This document shows, piece after piece, positions 48,542-59,200 of a stretch of 64,000 nt of DNA. Positions within the stretch are counted from its first letter, which is position 1, and each line of letters begins with the position of its first letter. Source of the stretch: Aestuariivirga sp. (GTDB lineage Bacteria; Pseudomonadota; Alphaproteobacteria; Rhizobiales; Aestuariivirgaceae). The notes under the pieces are model-generated. The model was not told where the DNA came from. It saw only the letters and a list, made by a program, of their open reading frames with translations, and did not search any database. A program made the translations under genes and the position numbers. The DNA lies in the NCBI RefSeq assembly GCF_020252395.1, contig NZ_JADCDB010000038.1, forward strand, positions 1 to 64,000, in the 5' to 3' direction.

Positions 48542-48988
48542 TCAGCCCGGCTCGCTGACGGCGAGCTTGGCGAAGCTTTCGAAGAACTGGGCGGAAAGCT
48601 GCCGGGCCGTCGGCTCGATGAAGCGCTGGGCGAGGCTGGCGATCTTGCCGGTCACCTGGGCATCGACGTCATAGATCATCTTGGTGCCCTCGGGCACCTC
48701 CTCAAGACGCACATTGGCGCCGCCGATGGCCCCGCCCATCATCGACTTGCCCTCGCCCGAAATGCGATAGCCATTGGGCGGGTCGAGATCGGACAGGGTG
48801 ACCGCACCTTTGAAGCTCGCCTTCACGGGTCCCAGCTTCACCGTCACCTTGGCTTCCATCTCGGTGTCGGATTTCTTGACAATCTCCTCGCAGCCGGGAA
48901 TGGCCTGGCGCAGCACCTCAGGGTCGTTGAGCGCAGCCCAAACCTTCTGGCGGGGCACGGGAATGATCACCTCGTCCGAAAGCTTCAT
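48542..48988 (-). CDS. CoxG-like SRPBCC protein
   Basis: 148-residue lipid/ligand-binding fold (START-like). MKLSDEVIIPVPRQKVWAALNDPEVLRQAIPGCEEI is typical of CoxG family members, which accompany molybdenum hydroxylases and may bind hydrophobic ligands or membranes. No molybdenum enzyme is nearby, so the role here is open. Confidence 0.9.
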   Translation of the reverse strand: MKLSDEVIIPVPRQKVWAALNDPEVLRQAIPGCEEIVKKSDTEMEAKVTVKLGPVKASFKGAVTLSDLDPPNGYRISGEGKSMMGGAIGGANVRLEEVPEGTKMIYDVDAQVTGKIASLAQRFIEPTARQLSAQFFESFAKLAVSEPG

Positions 48989-49012
48989 ATTGTCCTCCCA
49001 AGTTTCGGGCGA

Positions 49013-50155
49013 TTATGACGCGATATCGCCGCGCTTCCACTGTTCCTTCGTCGCAAGCCGAAAATCCTCGAAGCGGTTTTCCGAGATGGCCGCCCGGATG
49101 GCCTGCATCAGCGACTGGTAATAGGCGATGTTGGCCCAGGACAGGAGCATCATGCCGAGAAGCTCACCCGAACGGATCAGGTGGTGCAGATAGGCCCGGG
49201 AATACTGCGACAGCGCCGGGCACGGATGCTCCGGGTCCAGCGGGCGCGGATCATCCGCGTGCCTGGCATTCCGGAGGTTGATCTTGCCGAAGCGGGTGAA
49301 GGCCTGGCCATGGCGGCCGGACCTCGTGGGCAGCACGCAATCGAACATGTCGATGCCCCGCGCCACCGACTCAAGAATGTCCTCCGGTGTGCCCACCCCC
49401 ATCAGGTAGCGCGGCCGGTCCTCCGGCAGATGCGGAATGGTGTGCTCGATGGCCTCGAGCATCAGATGGTGCCCCTCGCCCACGGCGAGGCCGCCGATGG
49501 CATAGCCCTCGAAGCCGATCGCCTTCAGCCCCTCGGCACTTTCCTTGCGGAGCTTCTGGTTGATGCCGCCCTGCACGATGCCGAAATTGCCCCGCCCCGG
49601 CTGGCGCCCGAAGGCCTTGCTGGAACGCTCGGCCCAGCGCAGCGACAGCTGCATGGCCTTCTCGGCTTCCTTCTCGGTGTGGGGATATTGGATGCACTGG
49701 TCGAGCTGCATCTGGATGTCGGAGCCCAGCAGGCGCTGGATCTCCATCGCCCGCTCCGGCGAAAGCTCGTATTTCCGCCCGTCGATGTGGGACTGGAACA
49801 TGGCCGACTGCTCGGTGATCTTGCGGATCTTGGACAGCGACATGATCTGAAATCCGCCGGAGTCCGTGAGGATCGGCCGCTTCCAGCCAATGAAATGATG
49901 GAGGCCCCCCAGCTTCGCCACCTCCTCCGCCCCGGGCCGCAGCATCAGGTGATAGGTGTTGCCAAGGATGATATCCGCCCCCGTGCCCTCGACCTGGTCG
50001 AGGTAGAGGCCCTTCACCGTGCCCACCGTGCCGACCGGCATGAAGGCGGGGGTGCGAATGTCGCCATGGAGCGTGTGGACCGAGCCGAGCCGGGCAGTAC
50101 CGTCCGTGCCGTGAAGCGTGAAGCCGAATTCAGGGGTCTCTTCTTGGAGAGTCAT
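49013..50155 (-). CDS. tgt: tRNA-guanine transglycosylase Tgt
   Basis: Exchanges guanine for preQ1 at position 34 of queuosine tRNAs. 380 residues with [27 protein letters not shown] and [21 protein letters not shown]. The usual zinc site (C-x-C-x2-C plus a His) is not intact: the region reads [17 protein letters not shown] and the later His position is Ala (LSWANIAYY). Overlaps queA (ATGA). Confidence 0.95.
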   Translation of the reverse strand: MTLQEETPEFGFTLHGTDGTARLGSVHTLHGDIRTPAFMPVGTVGTVKGLYLDQVEGTGADIILGNTYHLMLRPGAEEVAKLGGLHHFIGWKRPILTDSGGFQIMSLSKIRKITEQSAMFQSHIDGRKYELSPERAMEIQRLLGSDIQMQLDQCIQYPHTEKEAEKAMQLSLRWAERSSKAFGRQPGRGNFGIVQGGINQKLRKESAEGLKAIGFEGYAIGGLAVGEGHHLMLEAIEHTIPHLPEDRPRYLMGVGTPEDILESVARGIDMFDCVLPTRSGRHGQAFTRFGKINLRNARHADDPRPLDPEHPCPALSQYSRAYLHHLIRSGELLGMMLLSWANIAYYQSLMQAIRAAISENRFEDFRLATKEQWKRGDIAS

Positions 50156-51210
50156 GGCGCGGGGAATAGCAGGCTCGAGTCGCCATAGGAATAGAACCGA
50201 TAGTCATTGGCGATGGCATGGGCATAGGCCTGGCGCATGCGGTCGAGCCCGGCGAAGGCCGAGACCAGCATGAACAGCGTCGACTTCGGCAGATGGAAAT
50301 TGGTGATCAGCAGGTCCGTGGCCCGGAACCGGTAGCCCGGGGTGATGAAGATCTCCGTCGTGCCCGAGAAGGGCTCGAGCCCGGAGCTTTCGAGCAGGCG
50401 CAGCGAGGTGGTCCCCACCGCCACAATCCGCCCGCCCTTGGCCCGCGCCGCCTTGAGGCGCTCACAGGTGGCGGCCGTCACCTCCCCCCACTCGGCATGC
50501 ATCTTATGGTCCCTGGTGTCCTCCGCCTTGACCGGCAGGAAGGTGCCCGCACCGACATGCAGCGTGACGAATTCCTGCGATATTCCAGCAGTCTGCAGCC
50601 GCTCCATCACCTGCGGCGTGAAGTGCAGCCCGGCCGTCGGGGCGGCAACCGCACCCCCCTTCTCGGCATAGATCGTCTGATAGTCCGCCTTGTCCTGTTC
50701 GTCCGTGCCGCGCTTGCTGGCGATATAGGGCGGCAGCGGCATCTCGCCCACCGCGGCGATGGCCTCGTCCAGCGCGGGACCGTGGGAATCGAAGGCAAGC
50801 GTCACCTCGCCCGCCTCGCCTCTTTCCTCAACTGTCGCCTCCAAGGTATCGAGAAGACGGGCTTTTCCCTCGCCACCAAAGCGGACCCGGTCACCCTTCT
50901 CCAGCTTCTTGGCGGGCTTCACGAAAGCCTTCCACCGGCTCCCGTCGAGCCGCATATGCAGCAGCGCCTCGATCTTGGGCGTGGTGCCGAGGCGACCGGT
51001 CCGATGGCCTGAGAGTGCCGCTGGGATAACTCGGGTGTTGTTGAACACCAGCACATCGCCTGCGCGCAGAAGGTTGGGAAGATCGCGGAAAATGCGGTCC
51101 TTAAGGGCGTCGTGCCGGACCACCAGCAGTTTGGATGAGTCGCGCGGGGACGCGGGCCGGAGAGCGATCCGCTCCGGCGGCAATTCGAAATCGAAGTCGG
51201 AGACGCGCAT
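50152..51210 (-). CDS. queA: S-adenosylmethionine:tRNA ribosyltransferase-isomerase QueA
   Basis: Adds the epoxycyclopentane part of queuosine from SAM. 352 residues with [36 protein letters not shown] and [18 protein letters not shown]. Follows ppiB after 67 bases that hold a palindrome, and runs into tgt by overlap. Confidence 0.96.
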   Translation of the reverse strand: MRVSDFDFELPPERIALRPASPRDSSKLLVVRHDALKDRIFRDLPNLLRAGDVLVFNNTRVIPAALSGHRTGRLGTTPKIEALLHMRLDGSRWKAFVKPAKKLEKGDRVRFGGEGKARLLDTLEATVEERGEAGEVTLAFDSHGPALDEAIAAVGEMPLPPYIASKRGTDEQDKADYQTIYAEKGGAVAAPTAGLHFTPQVMERLQTAGISQEFVTLHVGAGTFLPVKAEDTRDHKMHAEWGEVTAATCERLKAARAKGGRIVAVGTTSLRLLESSGLEPFSGTTEIFITPGYRFRATDLLITNFHLPKSTLFMLVSAFAGLDRMRQAYAHAIANDYRFYSYGDSSLLFPAP

Positions 51211-51231
51211 GAAACGCCCCTCAACGTGCCG

Positions 51232-51264
51232 CCCTTCTCCCCTCGTCTTGCGAGGGGAGAAGGG
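51232..51264. repeat. Perfect 14-bp palindrome in the ppiB-queA gap
   Basis: CCCTTCTCCCCTCG and CGAGGGGAGAAGGG pair without mismatch around TCTTG. It is a typical dispersed element and can act as an attenuator inside the operon. Confidence 0.8.
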
Positions 51265-51277
51265 AAGCGGCCGGATG

Positions 51278-51799
51278 TTAATTGGCGTCCGCGGCGACCT
51301 GCATCCTGGCGATCTTGTCCGGCTCGCGCACGGGTTCGCCGCGCTTGATGCCGTCGACGATGTCCATGCCGTCCGTCACCTTGCCCCACACTGTGTACTG
51401 GCGGTCAAGGAAGGTGGCGTCATCGAAGCAGATGAAGAACTGGCTGTTGGCCGAATCTGGGTTCTGCGAGCGCGCCATGGAGCAGACGCCGCGGACATGC
51501 GGCTCACGCGAGAATTCCTGCTTCAGGTTCGGCTTCTTGGAGCTGCCCGTGCCGGCGCTGCCGGGGCTGAAGCTGGCTGACGTGGTGTTGCCATACTGCA
51601 CGTCGCCGCCCTGGGCCATGAAGCCCTCAATAACGCGGTGGAATACGACACCGTTATATGCGCCCTCGCGGGCCAGTTCCTTGATGCGGGCGACGTGGTT
51701 CGGCGCCAGGTCGGGGCGGAGTTCGATGGTGACGCGGCCCTTGGGCTCGCCCTTGGCGTTGGCCACGTCGAGATAGAGGGTGTTTTCGGGTTCGGCCAT
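51278..51799 (-). CDS. ppiB: Cytoplasmic peptidyl-prolyl isomerase (cyclophilin)
   Basis: 173 residues, no signal peptide. Cyclophilin motifs: [16 protein letters not shown] and [26 protein letters not shown] 51799; the longer frame overlaps the neighbouring cyclophilin gene. Second of two tandem cyclophilins. Confidence 0.94.
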   Translation of the reverse strand: MAEPENTLYLDVANAKGEPKGRVTIELRPDLAPNHVARIKELAREGAYNGVVFHRVIEGFMAQGGDVQYGNTTSASFSPGSAGTGSSKKPNLKQEFSREPHVRGVCSMARSQNPDSANSQFFICFDDATFLDRQYTVWGKVTDGMDIVDGIKRGEPVREPDKIARMQVAADAN

Positions 51800-51803
51800 G
51801 TTC

Positions 51804-52328
51804 TTACTCCACCATGACCTTGACCATCTTGTCGGGGTTCGCCGGCGGCTCGCCGCGCTCGATCTTGTCGACGCAGGCCATGCCTTGTTCATCGATCTGG
51901 CCCCAGACCGTATACTGCCCGTTCAGGAAGTCACCCGGCGCGAACATGATGAAGAACTGACTGTTGCCGGAATCGGGGTCGGACGAGCGGGCCATGCCCA
52001 CGGTGCCGCGCTTGAACGGCTCCTGGGTGAATTCCGCCTTGATGTCGGGGAGCTTGGAGCCGCCCATGCCGGTGCCCGTCGGGTCGCCCGTCTGGGCCAT
52101 GAAGCCTTCAATCACGCGGTGGAAGACGATGCCGTTGTAGAAGCCCTCCTTGGCCAGCTGGGTTATCTGCGCCACGTGCTTGGGCGCGAGGTCCGGTCTG
52201 AGCATGATGTCGAAGGAGCAGCCCTTGCTGATCTCCACCTTGAGCTTCCCGGCGGCCAGCGCCGGGGTTGCGATGAGGCCCGCGGCAAACGCGGCCAGTG
52301 CCAGTTTCCGGATCATGGTAACTCCCAT
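51804..52328 (-). CDS. Periplasmic peptidyl-prolyl isomerase (cyclophilin)
   Basis: 174 residues with a signal peptide cut near ATPALA (residue 25); the rest matches the cytoplasmic copy ([42 protein letters not shown]). It probably arose by duplication and acts in the periplasm. Confidence 0.94.
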   Translation of the reverse strand: MGVTMIRKLALAAFAAGLIATPALAAGKLKVEISKGCSFDIMLRPDLAPKHVAQITQLAKEGFYNGIVFHRVIEGFMAQTGDPTGTGMGGSKLPDIKAEFTQEPFKRGTVGMARSSDPDSGNSQFFIMFAPGDFLNGQYTVWGQIDEQGMACVDKIERGEPPANPDKMVKVMVE

Positions 52329-52367
52329 TGTTATCTATGCCGTTCCTGAGGGGACAGGAACAAAATG

Positions 52368-52874
52368 TCAATGCGAAGGCTTGGCTAGCGCCCCTGCGAT
52401 CACCTCCTGCGCCTCCTTCGGGATGAACAGCGTGATGTCCCCCCCCATCAGGGCAATCTGCTTCACCAGCGAAGAGGCAATCATGCGGGTGGCCGGCGAG
52501 GCAGCAAGGAAAACCGTCTCAATGTCGGGCGCCATGGCCCCGTTCATCTGGCCCATCTGGACCTCATAGTCGAAGTCGGTCGCATCCCGGAGACCGCGAA
52601 TGATGACGCCCGCATGGGTCTTGCGCGCCGCATCCACCGCGAGCCCGTTGAAGGTGGTGACCGCGATCTTGACGCCGGTGTGCTCCGCAATGGGCTTGGT
52701 CACCTGTTCGAGCAGCGCGATGCGGATGCCGGCCGGGATCAGCGCCTGCTTTCCATGATGCACGCCGACGCCCAGCACCAGCGTGTCGACAAGCCGCGCC
52801 GCCCGGGTGATGATGTCGAGATGGCCGTAAGTGACGGGGTCGAAGGAGCCGGGGTAGAAACCGGTGCGTGCCAT
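52368..52874 (-). CDS. coaD: Phosphopantetheine adenylyltransferase CoaD
   Basis: Penultimate step of coenzyme A synthesis. 168 residues: GFYPGSFDPVTYGHLDIITR has the adenylyl-transfer HxGH-type motif, and VIRGLRDATDFDYEVQMGQMN is typical. Follows the LysE gene immediately (1 base). Confidence 0.97.
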   Translation of the reverse strand: MARTGFYPGSFDPVTYGHLDIITRAARLVDTLVLGVGVHHGKQALIPAGIRIALLEQVTKPIAEHTGVKIAVTTFNGLAVDAARKTHAGVIIRGLRDATDFDYEVQMGQMNGAMAPDIETVFLAASPATRMIASSLVKQIALMGGDITLFIPKEAQEVIAGALAKPSH

Positions 52875-52875
52875 C

Positions 52876-53487
52876 TCAACGTCCTCTCAGCGCCATCCAG
52901 AAGCCGCCGCCCATTAGGAAGCAGCCGCTGACGATTTCCAGCGCGCGGATGCGCGAGCGCGACAGCAAGCTGCCGGCCTTGCCCGCCATCAGCGCATACA
53001 TCACGTCGCCAAAGCCGGCGATCGCCATGAAAGTAGCGCCCAGCAGCAGGATCTGCTGCATAGCGGACGCATCGGGTGTGATGAAGGGCGGGATCAGCGC
53101 CCCGAACAGCACCAGCATCTTGGGGTTGGACATGATGACGAAGAGGCCTTGCAGGAAGAAGCTGCCCCTGGGCCTGGCCCGGTCCACCGCCACCGCAAGA
53201 TCGCCATTGGAGCGGAACAGCTTGATTGCCAGCCAGACGAGGTAGAGTGCACCCGCCCAGCGCAGCACGTCGAACCAGACGCCCATCAAACTGATTGCGG
53301 CCCCCAGCCCCAGCGCAGCAATCGCCAGCCAGATGACGAAGCCTGCTTGCGTGCCGGCGACGTTCATGAGCCCAGCCCGGTGACCGTAGCGCAGGCTGTT
53401 GGCGATGATGACCGTCACCGTCGGCCCCGGCACGAAGGCCAGCGCCGCGGCGGCGGCCGTGAAGGCGAGGTAGGATTCGAAGGTCAT
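52876..53487 (-). CDS. LysE-family amino-acid exporter
   Basis: 203 residues with six predicted membrane helices and LysE/RhtB features (FVPGPTVTVIIANSLRYGHRAG, MSNPKMLVLFGALIPPF). Sits between gyrA and coaD. Start ATG 53487. Substrate cannot be told. Confidence 0.9.
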   Translation of the reverse strand: MTFESYLAFTAAAAALAFVPGPTVTVIIANSLRYGHRAGLMNVAGTQAGFVIWLAIAALGLGAAISLMGVWFDVLRWAGALYLVWLAIKLFRSNGDLAVAVDRARPRGSFFLQGLFVIMSNPKMLVLFGALIPPFITPDASAMQQILLLGATFMAIAGFGDVMYALMAGKAGSLLSRSRIRALEIVSGCFLMGGGFWMALRGR

Positions 53488-53588
53488 TGTCAGCTTCCCC
53501 AACTCACACAACTCTACTGCAATGGCAAGCCCGAGGGAACATGCCGCTTCCAAGTGTCTTCTCCCGCCAAATCAGGAGAGGACGATAA

Positions 53589-56306
53589 TCATAAAGCCTC
53601 GCTCTCGTCGCCATCCTCCTCGGTGATGTGCTCGACGGAGACCACGTGCTTATCATCCGCCGCATTTATGATGATAACGCCCTGGGTGGATCGCCCAGCC
53701 TTACGGATGCCATTGACGGGGGTGCGGATCAACTGTCCGCCGTCCGTCACCAGCATGATCTGGTCCGCGTCCTCCACCGGGAAGCTCGCCACCAGCGGTC
53801 CGTTGCGCTCGTTCACTGCCATAGCGACGATGCCTTTGCCGCCGCGGCCGGTGATGCGGTATTCGTAGGACGAGGTGCGCTTGCCGTAGCCATTGGCGGA
53901 AACCGTCAGGATCACCTGCTCCGCCGCACTCATCTCGGCAAAGCGCTCTTGGGCGAGGGTCGTCTCGGAGGAGGCCTCCTCGTCGCTGCCACTGGCGTCC
54001 TGCTCCTCGCCTGCCACGGCGCGCGACATCTTGATGAATGCTGCGCGCTCATCCGGCGTCGCCTTGACATGCCGCAGGATCGACATGGATATGAGGTGAT
54101 CCTCCCCCTCAAGCCTAATGCCGCGCACGCCCGTCGAATCACGGCCCTTGAAGACGCGAACCTCCCCGACGGGGAAGCGGATGCACTGGCCCTGCGCTGT
54201 GGTGAGCAGCACGTCATCCCTCTCGGTGCAGACTTCGACGCCGGCGATCATGTCGCCGTCGTCCAGCTTCATGGCAATCTTGCCCGCGCGATTGATCTGC
54301 TCGAAATCCGAAATCTCGTTGCGGCGCACCGTGCCGGAGCGCGTGGCGAACATGAGGAACTGGTCCTCAGCCTCCGCCGCCGTCTCCGGCATGGGCAGGA
54401 TGGTGGTTATGCGCTCGTCCTGCTCCAGCGGCAGCAGGTTGATCAGCGCCTTGCCGCGCGATTGCGGCGTCCCCAGCGGCAGGCGCCAGACCTTGAGGCG
54501 GTAGACCATGCCGGCGGAGGAGAAGAACAGGATCGGCGTGTGGGTCGAGGCGACGAACAGCTTCGTTACGAAATCCTCCTCGCGCGTGCCGCCTGCCTCG
54601 CGGCCCTTGCCGCCGCGGCGCTGCGCGCGATAGGTCGAGAGCGGCACGCGCTTCACATAACCTGCGTGGCTCACCGTGACGACCATGTCCTCGCGCTGGA
54701 TCAGGTCCTCGTCCTCGACCTCGCCTTCATTCTCCACAATCTCGGTGCGGCGCGGGGTGGCGAACTCGTTCCGAATTTCGGCGAGCTCATCCTTGATGAT
54801 GCCGAACACGCGGGCGCGCGAGCGCAGGATCGCAAGGTAGTCCTTTATCTCCTCCGCGAGATTCTGCAGCTCCTCCCCGATCTCGTCGCGGCCCAGAGCG
54901 GTGAGGCGCTGCAGGCGCAAATCGAGAATGGCGCGGGCCTGCTCCTCCGAAAGACGATAAGTGCCCTCTTCCGTCAGCGCATGGCGCGGATCGGCAATGA
55001 GCGCGACGAGGGGCGCCATGTCCTTGGCCGGCCAGTCGCGCGCCATCAGAGCTTCGCGGGCCTCTGCCGCGTCTTTCGAGGTGCGGATGAGGTGAATCAC
55101 CTCGTCAATGTTCGCGACCGCAATGGCAAGACCCACCAAAACATGCGCACGGTCGCGCGCCTTGTTGAGCAGGAACTTGGTGCGGCGGGTGACGACTTCC
55201 TCGCGGAAGGTCACGAAGGCCTGAAGCAGGTCTTTCAGGTTCAGCAGCTCGGGCCGGCCGCCTGTCAGGCAGACGTTGTTGATGCCGAAAGTCGATTGCA
55301 GCGGCGTGAAGCGATAGAGCTGGTTCAGCACGATCTCGGCCATCGCATCGCGCTTCAGCTCGATGACGACGCGCATGCCCTGGCGGTCGGACTCGTCGCG
55401 GATGTCGGAAATGCCCTCGAGCTTTTTCTCGCGGACGAGTTCCGCAATGCGCTCGATCATCAGCGCCTTGTTCACCTGATAGGGGATCTCGGTGACGATC
55501 AGCGCCTCGCGTTCCTTGCGGACTTCCTCCACCTCGACCCGGGCCCGCATAACGACGGAACCGCGCCCGGTGTGCGCCGCCGACTTGATGCCCGCCCGGC
55601 CGAGGATCAGGCCGCCCGTGGGAAAGTCCGGACCCGGAACGATCCCGATCAGATCGTCGATGCCGATCTCCGGATTGTCGATCACCGCGATGCAGGCGTC
55701 GATCGCCTCGCCCAGATTATGCGGCGCCATGTTGGTGGCCATGCCGACGGCGATGCCGCCCGAACCGTTGACCAGCAGGTTGGGATACTTGGCGGGAAGA
55801 ACCGTAGGTTCGCGGAATTCATTCGAGTAGTTTAGCTGGAAGTCCACCGTGTCCTTGTCCAGGTCGTCGAGCAGCGGAACAGCAGCCTTCGCAAGGCGAG
55901 CCTCCGTGTAACGGTCTGCCGCTGGCGGGTCGCCGTCAACCGAGCCGAAATTCCCCTGGCCATCGATGAGCGGGAGCCGCAGTGAAAAGCTCTGCGCCAT
56001 GCGCACAAGCGCATCGTATATCGCGATGTTGCCGTGCGGGTGATACTTGCCCATCACGTCACCGACCACACGGGCCGATTTCTTGTATGGCTTGTCAGGC
56101 GAGAAGCCATTCTCGTCCATGGTGTATAGGATGCGCCGGTGGACCGGCTTCAACCCGTCGCGCACGTCAGGAAGCGCGCGGCTGACGATGACGCTCATCG
56201 CGTAATCGAGATAGCTCTTGCGCATCTCCTCTTCGATGGAGATGGGCGCGATCTCGGAAGGATTGGAGGGCGGGGGGGTGCCCTTCTCGTCGTCGTTATC
56301 GGCCAC
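53589..56306 (-). CDS. gyrA: DNA gyrase subunit A
   Basis: 905 residues: [29 protein letters not shown] start, catalytic Tyr in [10 protein letters not shown] (about residue 130), then a C-terminal beta-propeller with the GyrA box QRRGGKGR and an acidic alphaproteobacterial insertion ([14 protein letters not shown]). Introduces negative supercoils together with GyrB. Confidence 0.97.
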   Translation of the reverse strand: MADNDDEKGTPPPSNPSEIAPISIEEEMRKSYLDYAMSVIVSRALPDVRDGLKPVHRRILYTMDENGFSPDKPYKKSARVVGDVMGKYHPHGNIAIYDALVRMAQSFSLRLPLIDGQGNFGSVDGDPPAADRYTEARLAKAAVPLLDDLDKDTVDFQLNYSNEFREPTVLPAKYPNLLVNGSGGIAVGMATNMAPHNLGEAIDACIAVIDNPEIGIDDLIGIVPGPDFPTGGLILGRAGIKSAAHTGRGSVVMRARVEVEEVRKEREALIVTEIPYQVNKALMIERIAELVREKKLEGISDIRDESDRQGMRVVIELKRDAMAEIVLNQLYRFTPLQSTFGINNVCLTGGRPELLNLKDLLQAFVTFREEVVTRRTKFLLNKARDRAHVLVGLAIAVANIDEVIHLIRTSKDAAEAREALMARDWPAKDMAPLVALIADPRHALTEEGTYRLSEEQARAILDLRLQRLTALGRDEIGEELQNLAEEIKDYLAILRSRARVFGIIKDELAEIRNEFATPRRTEIVENEGEVEDEDLIQREDMVVTVSHAGYVKRVPLSTYRAQRRGGKGREAGGTREEDFVTKLFVASTHTPILFFSSAGMVYRLKVWRLPLGTPQSRGKALINLLPLEQDERITTILPMPETAAEAEDQFLMFATRSGTVRRNEISDFEQINRAGKIAMKLDDGDMIAGVEVCTERDDVLLTTAQGQCIRFPVGEVRVFKGRDSTGVRGIRLEGEDHLISMSILRHVKATPDERAAFIKMSRAVAGEEQDASGSDEEASSETTLAQERFAEMSAAEQVILTVSANGYGKRTSSYEYRITGRGGKGIVAMAVNERNGPLVASFPVEDADQIMLVTDGGQLIRTPVNGIRKAGRSTQGVIIINAADDKHVVSVEHITEEDGDESEAL

Positions 56307-56491
56307 GGAAAACCTGCAAGCTAGCCCTGGGAAAAAGCTCCGGACCGAAGCCGGCTAGGCAACGATTCGGCGGTCTAACCAACTTAGGTGGCGGGGCCCG
56401 CCGGCACAATGAAAAGCTGTTGATTTTCGGGCCTAAACACCGCTTTTCCGCGCATCCGGAAAGAGCCCGCTTCTGCCCTTCGGGCAGCGCC

Positions 56492-56986
56492 TCAGAACGG
56501 CACTTCGTCGTCGAGGTCGCGGGCCGGAATCGTGGCCTTTCCGCCAGCGCCGCCACGCGGACGGTCCATCGGGCCAGACTGGCCAAACTCGTCGCCGCCG
56601 CCGTAACCGCCGCCTGCCCCCTCGCCCGCGCCACCACGGCCGCCGATCATGGTGAGCACGCTGTTGAAGCCCTGCAGCACGATTTCGGTCGAATATTTCT
56701 CGACGCCATCCTTGTCGGTGTACTTGCGCGTCTGCAGCTGGCCTTCGATGTAAACGGTCGAACCCTTCTTGAGATATTGCTCAGCAACCTTGGCAAGTCC
56801 TTCACTGAAGATCACCACGCGGTGCCACTCGGTCTTTTCCTTGCGCTCGCCGGTGTTGCGGTCGCGCCAGGATTCCGAGGTTGCAATCGACAGGTTGACG
56901 ATGGGCTTGCCATCCTGAGTGTGTCGCACTTCCGGGTCGCGGCCCAGATTGCCGACGAGAATGACCTTGTTCACCGATCCTGCCAT
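56492..56986 (-). CDS. ssb: Single-stranded DNA-binding protein
   Basis: 164 residues: OB-fold start [23 protein letters not shown], a Gly-rich linker, and the acidic partner-binding tail [21 protein letters not shown] hairpin lies after the stop. Confidence 0.97.
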   Translation of the reverse strand: MAGSVNKVILVGNLGRDPEVRHTQDGKPIVNLSIATSESWRDRNTGERKEKTEWHRVVIFSEGLAKVAEQYLKKGSTVYIEGQLQTRKYTDKDGVEKYSTEIVLQGFNSVLTMIGGRGGAGEGAGGGYGGGDEFGQSGPMDRPRGGAGGKATIPARDLDDEVPF

Positions 56987-57150
56987 GACACCACTCCTCG
57001 CTTTCCGGGCACCCTAATCGCTGACGGCATGGCGCACAGCGGCGCACACAGCCTTATCCACAATGCTTCTATAGTTCTCTTTTTGTTCTTGCGCAAGCGT
57101 CATAGGCTGAAAACTTACATATAGACCGAAAAAGTATCGTGGAGACCGCG

Positions 57151-57555
57151 ATGATCCGAACCCTTGAGACCGGCACCGCCCCTAAACCACTTTCCGATTA
57201 TGCCCAGGGGATCGAAATCCCGCCGGGACATCGCGTGGTACATGTGTCCGGCCAGGTGGGGGTGACGCTGGACGGTCAGATCCCGGCCGACCCCGCCCGC
57301 CAACACGAACTTGCGTGGGAGAACGCCCTCGCGGTTCTGGCCGCCGCCGGCATGGACCACCGCCACATCGTGGACGCGCATTGCTACATCACCGAGCGCT
57401 CCCACCTCGGCATCTACCGCGCCACGCGGGACCGCTTCCTGAAAGGACACAGGCCCGCCGCGACGCTTCTCATCGTGGCAGGCCTGGCGGATGAGCGGCT
57501 GGTGGTCGAAGTCGACCTGGTGGCTGCGGCTGAGGCAACGGACCCGGCCACATAA
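57151..57555 (+). CDS. RidA/YjgF-family protein
   Basis: 134 residues. RidA-type enamine/imine deaminase relative with HVSGQVG, GMDHRHIVDAHCYIT and TLLIVAGLADERLVVEVDLVA. The ATG at 57151 has GGAG six bases upstream; a GTG four codons earlier overlaps that site. The Arg and Glu expected in RidA active sites are only partly matched, so it may be a different subfamily. Confidence 0.88.
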   Translation: MIRTLETGTAPKPLSDYAQGIEIPPGHRVVHVSGQVGVTLDGQIPADPARQHELAWENALAVLAAAGMDHRHIVDAHCYITERSHLGIYRATRDRFLKGHRPAATLLIVAGLADERLVVEVDLVAAAEATDPAT

Positions 57556-57575
57556 GGCCGAGCCGCTGGAATTTG

Positions 57576-57719
57576 TTAGCGGCGCTTGAGCAGACCGAAC
57601 AGCGGGGCAGGACGGGCATGGACGCGCTCCTTCGCAGGCGCAGCATGATGCTCAGCGTCATTTGACTGCATCATGGCAGTCTTATAAACGTTTGAATAGG
57701 TGTCCAAAATCCAGTTCAT
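57576..57719 (-). CDS. 47-residue protein divergent from the LysR gene
   Basis: Encodes MNWILDTYSNVYKTAMMQ... then a polar stretch and a basic tail (APLFGLLKRR). A GAGGAGA ribosome site precedes the ATG by five bases, and the 120 bases to the LysR start look like a shared promoter region. Resembles the layout of small DUF1127-type proteins found beside GcvA-like regulators; the function is unknown. Confidence 0.6.
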   Translation of the reverse strand: MNWILDTYSNVYKTAMMQSNDAEHHAAPAKERVHARPAPLFGLLKRR

Positions 57720-57839
57720 GATATCTCTCCTCGGGTTTCAAATCAGCTGGTCTTGATGACATCTATATCGTTCTTTCGCTCTTGCAACGCAAACGGCATT
57801 AATCTACGCTGCCTGTAATAAAAACTCACAGGTGGGCCG

Positions 57840-58787
57840 GTGGGACGCCGTTTGCCATCGCTGAACGCGCTCAAGGCTTTCGAAGCTGCCGCCCGGCTCG
57901 AGAGCTTCACGGATGCGGCTGCCGATTTGTTCGTCACCCATGCCGCCATCAGCCGCCACGTGCGTGACCTCGAGAACTGGCTGGGCACCTCCCTCTTCCT
58001 GCGCACCGGCCGCGGCGTGGAACTGACCGAGGCCGGACGCCGCTTTGCCGCCCGCCTCACCCCCCTTTTCGACCAGCTGGCCGATGCCACGCGTGAGGCT
58101 GCCGCCGTCGGGGACGTGCGCCAGCTCAAGGTAACGGTGGAGCCTTCCATCGCCTCGCGCTGGCTGGTGCCGCGCCTCGGCCGTTTCAACGAATTGCACC
58201 CGGACATCGAACTCTCCATCGACCCGACCAGCAAGCTCGCCGACTTCCGCTCCGGCGAGGCCGATGTCGGCATCCGCTATGGCGCGGGCCATTGGGATGA
58301 CGTCGAGGCGCAGAAGCTCACCGACGCCATGATCTTCCCCGTCTGCGCGCCAAAGCTGCTGAAGGGCCGGACAGAGCTGAAGCCCATCGAGCTCTCGGCC
58401 TTCAACCTGCTTCATGAATCGCGCAAACAATGGTGGGCGGACTGGCTCGCCGCCGCAGGCGTCTCAGGCGTCGAAGATTGGCGGGGCACGCTGTTCCAGA
58501 ACCACCTCGCCATCGAGGCGGCGGAGGCCGGCCAGGGTTTTGCGCTCACCGACCAGGTGCTCGCCACCGACTCGATCCTCGAGGGCTGGCTAGTGCGGCC
58601 CTTCCAATTCGACATGAAGGACCATTGGCATTACTGGATCGTGCGCGGCAAGGGGCAGAAGGAAACGGTTCCCGTCCGCGCCTTCCGCGAATGGATGATG
58701 GGCGAGATCGCGGATACCAACAGGAAATTTGCGCAGCTGAGCGTCCAGAAGCCGCCAGCCGTTGCAGGAAAAGCCGCATCGTCCTAG
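57840..58787 (+). CDS. LysR-family transcriptional regulator (GcvA-like)
   Basis: 315 residues: helix-turn-helix LNALKAFEAAARLESFTDAAADLFVTHAAISRHV and a periplasmic-binding-like effector domain (VTVEPSIASRWLVPRLGRF...). GTG start at 57840. The region between it and the divergent 47-residue gene holds T-N11-A-type sequence (ATTAATCTACGCTGCC), consistent with autoregulation. Confidence 0.92.
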   Translation: MGRRLPSLNALKAFEAAARLESFTDAAADLFVTHAAISRHVRDLENWLGTSLFLRTGRGVELTEAGRRFAARLTPLFDQLADATREAAAVGDVRQLKVTVEPSIASRWLVPRLGRFNELHPDIELSIDPTSKLADFRSGEADVGIRYGAGHWDDVEAQKLTDAMIFPVCAPKLLKGRTELKPIELSAFNLLHESRKQWWADWLAAAGVSGVEDWRGTLFQNHLAIEAAEAGQGFALTDQVLATDSILEGWLVRPFQFDMKDHWHYWIVRGKGQKETVPVRAFREWMMGEIADTNRKFAQLSVQKPPAVAGKAASS

Positions 58788-58822
58788 CCTCCGGTACAAC
58801 ATCGCATCCGGAACCGAGATCC

Positions 58823-59200
58823 ATGGCCCGCCCGAAATACGACTGCATGAAGTGCCCCGGCTATTGCTGCTCCTACCCCGTCATCGAGGTGAAGGACAAG
58901 GATGCAGAGCGAATTGCCAGGCACTTCGGCCTCAGCCTCAAGCAGGCTGAGAAGAAGTTCTTCAAGCCGGCGCATGGCTACAAGCGCGTGATGCGCCGCC
59001 AGAAGGACGAGCACTTCGGCAAGATCTGCCAATTCTTCGACACCACCGAGCGCCGCTGCACCATCTATACTGCGCGCCCGTCCACCTGCCGGATTTTTCC
59101 CGGCGAAGGCCACTGCGGCTACTACGACTTCCTGAAGTTCGAGCGTGCGGGCCAGGAGGACGAGACCTACATCTCGACCACCAATCACTCCGGCAACTGA
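58823..59200 (+). CDS. YkgJ-family cysteine-cluster protein
   Basis: 125 residues with the Cys pattern DCMKCPGYCCSYP at the start and further Cys (CQFF, CTIYTARPSTCRIFPGEGHC) that would bind zinc or an iron-sulfur cluster. Role unknown for the family. Overlaps the MATE gene end by 16 bases. Confidence 0.88.
   Translation: MARPKYDCMKCPGYCCSYPVIEVKDKDAERIARHFGLSLKQAEKKFFKPAHGYKRVMRRQKDEHFGKICQFFDTTERRCTIYTARPSTCRIFPGEGHCGYYDFLKFERAGQEDETYISTTNHSGN

Noticed and set aside
53628-55835. 735-codon plus-strand frame opposite gyrA
   Set aside because: Shadow of gyrA with no recognisable domain.
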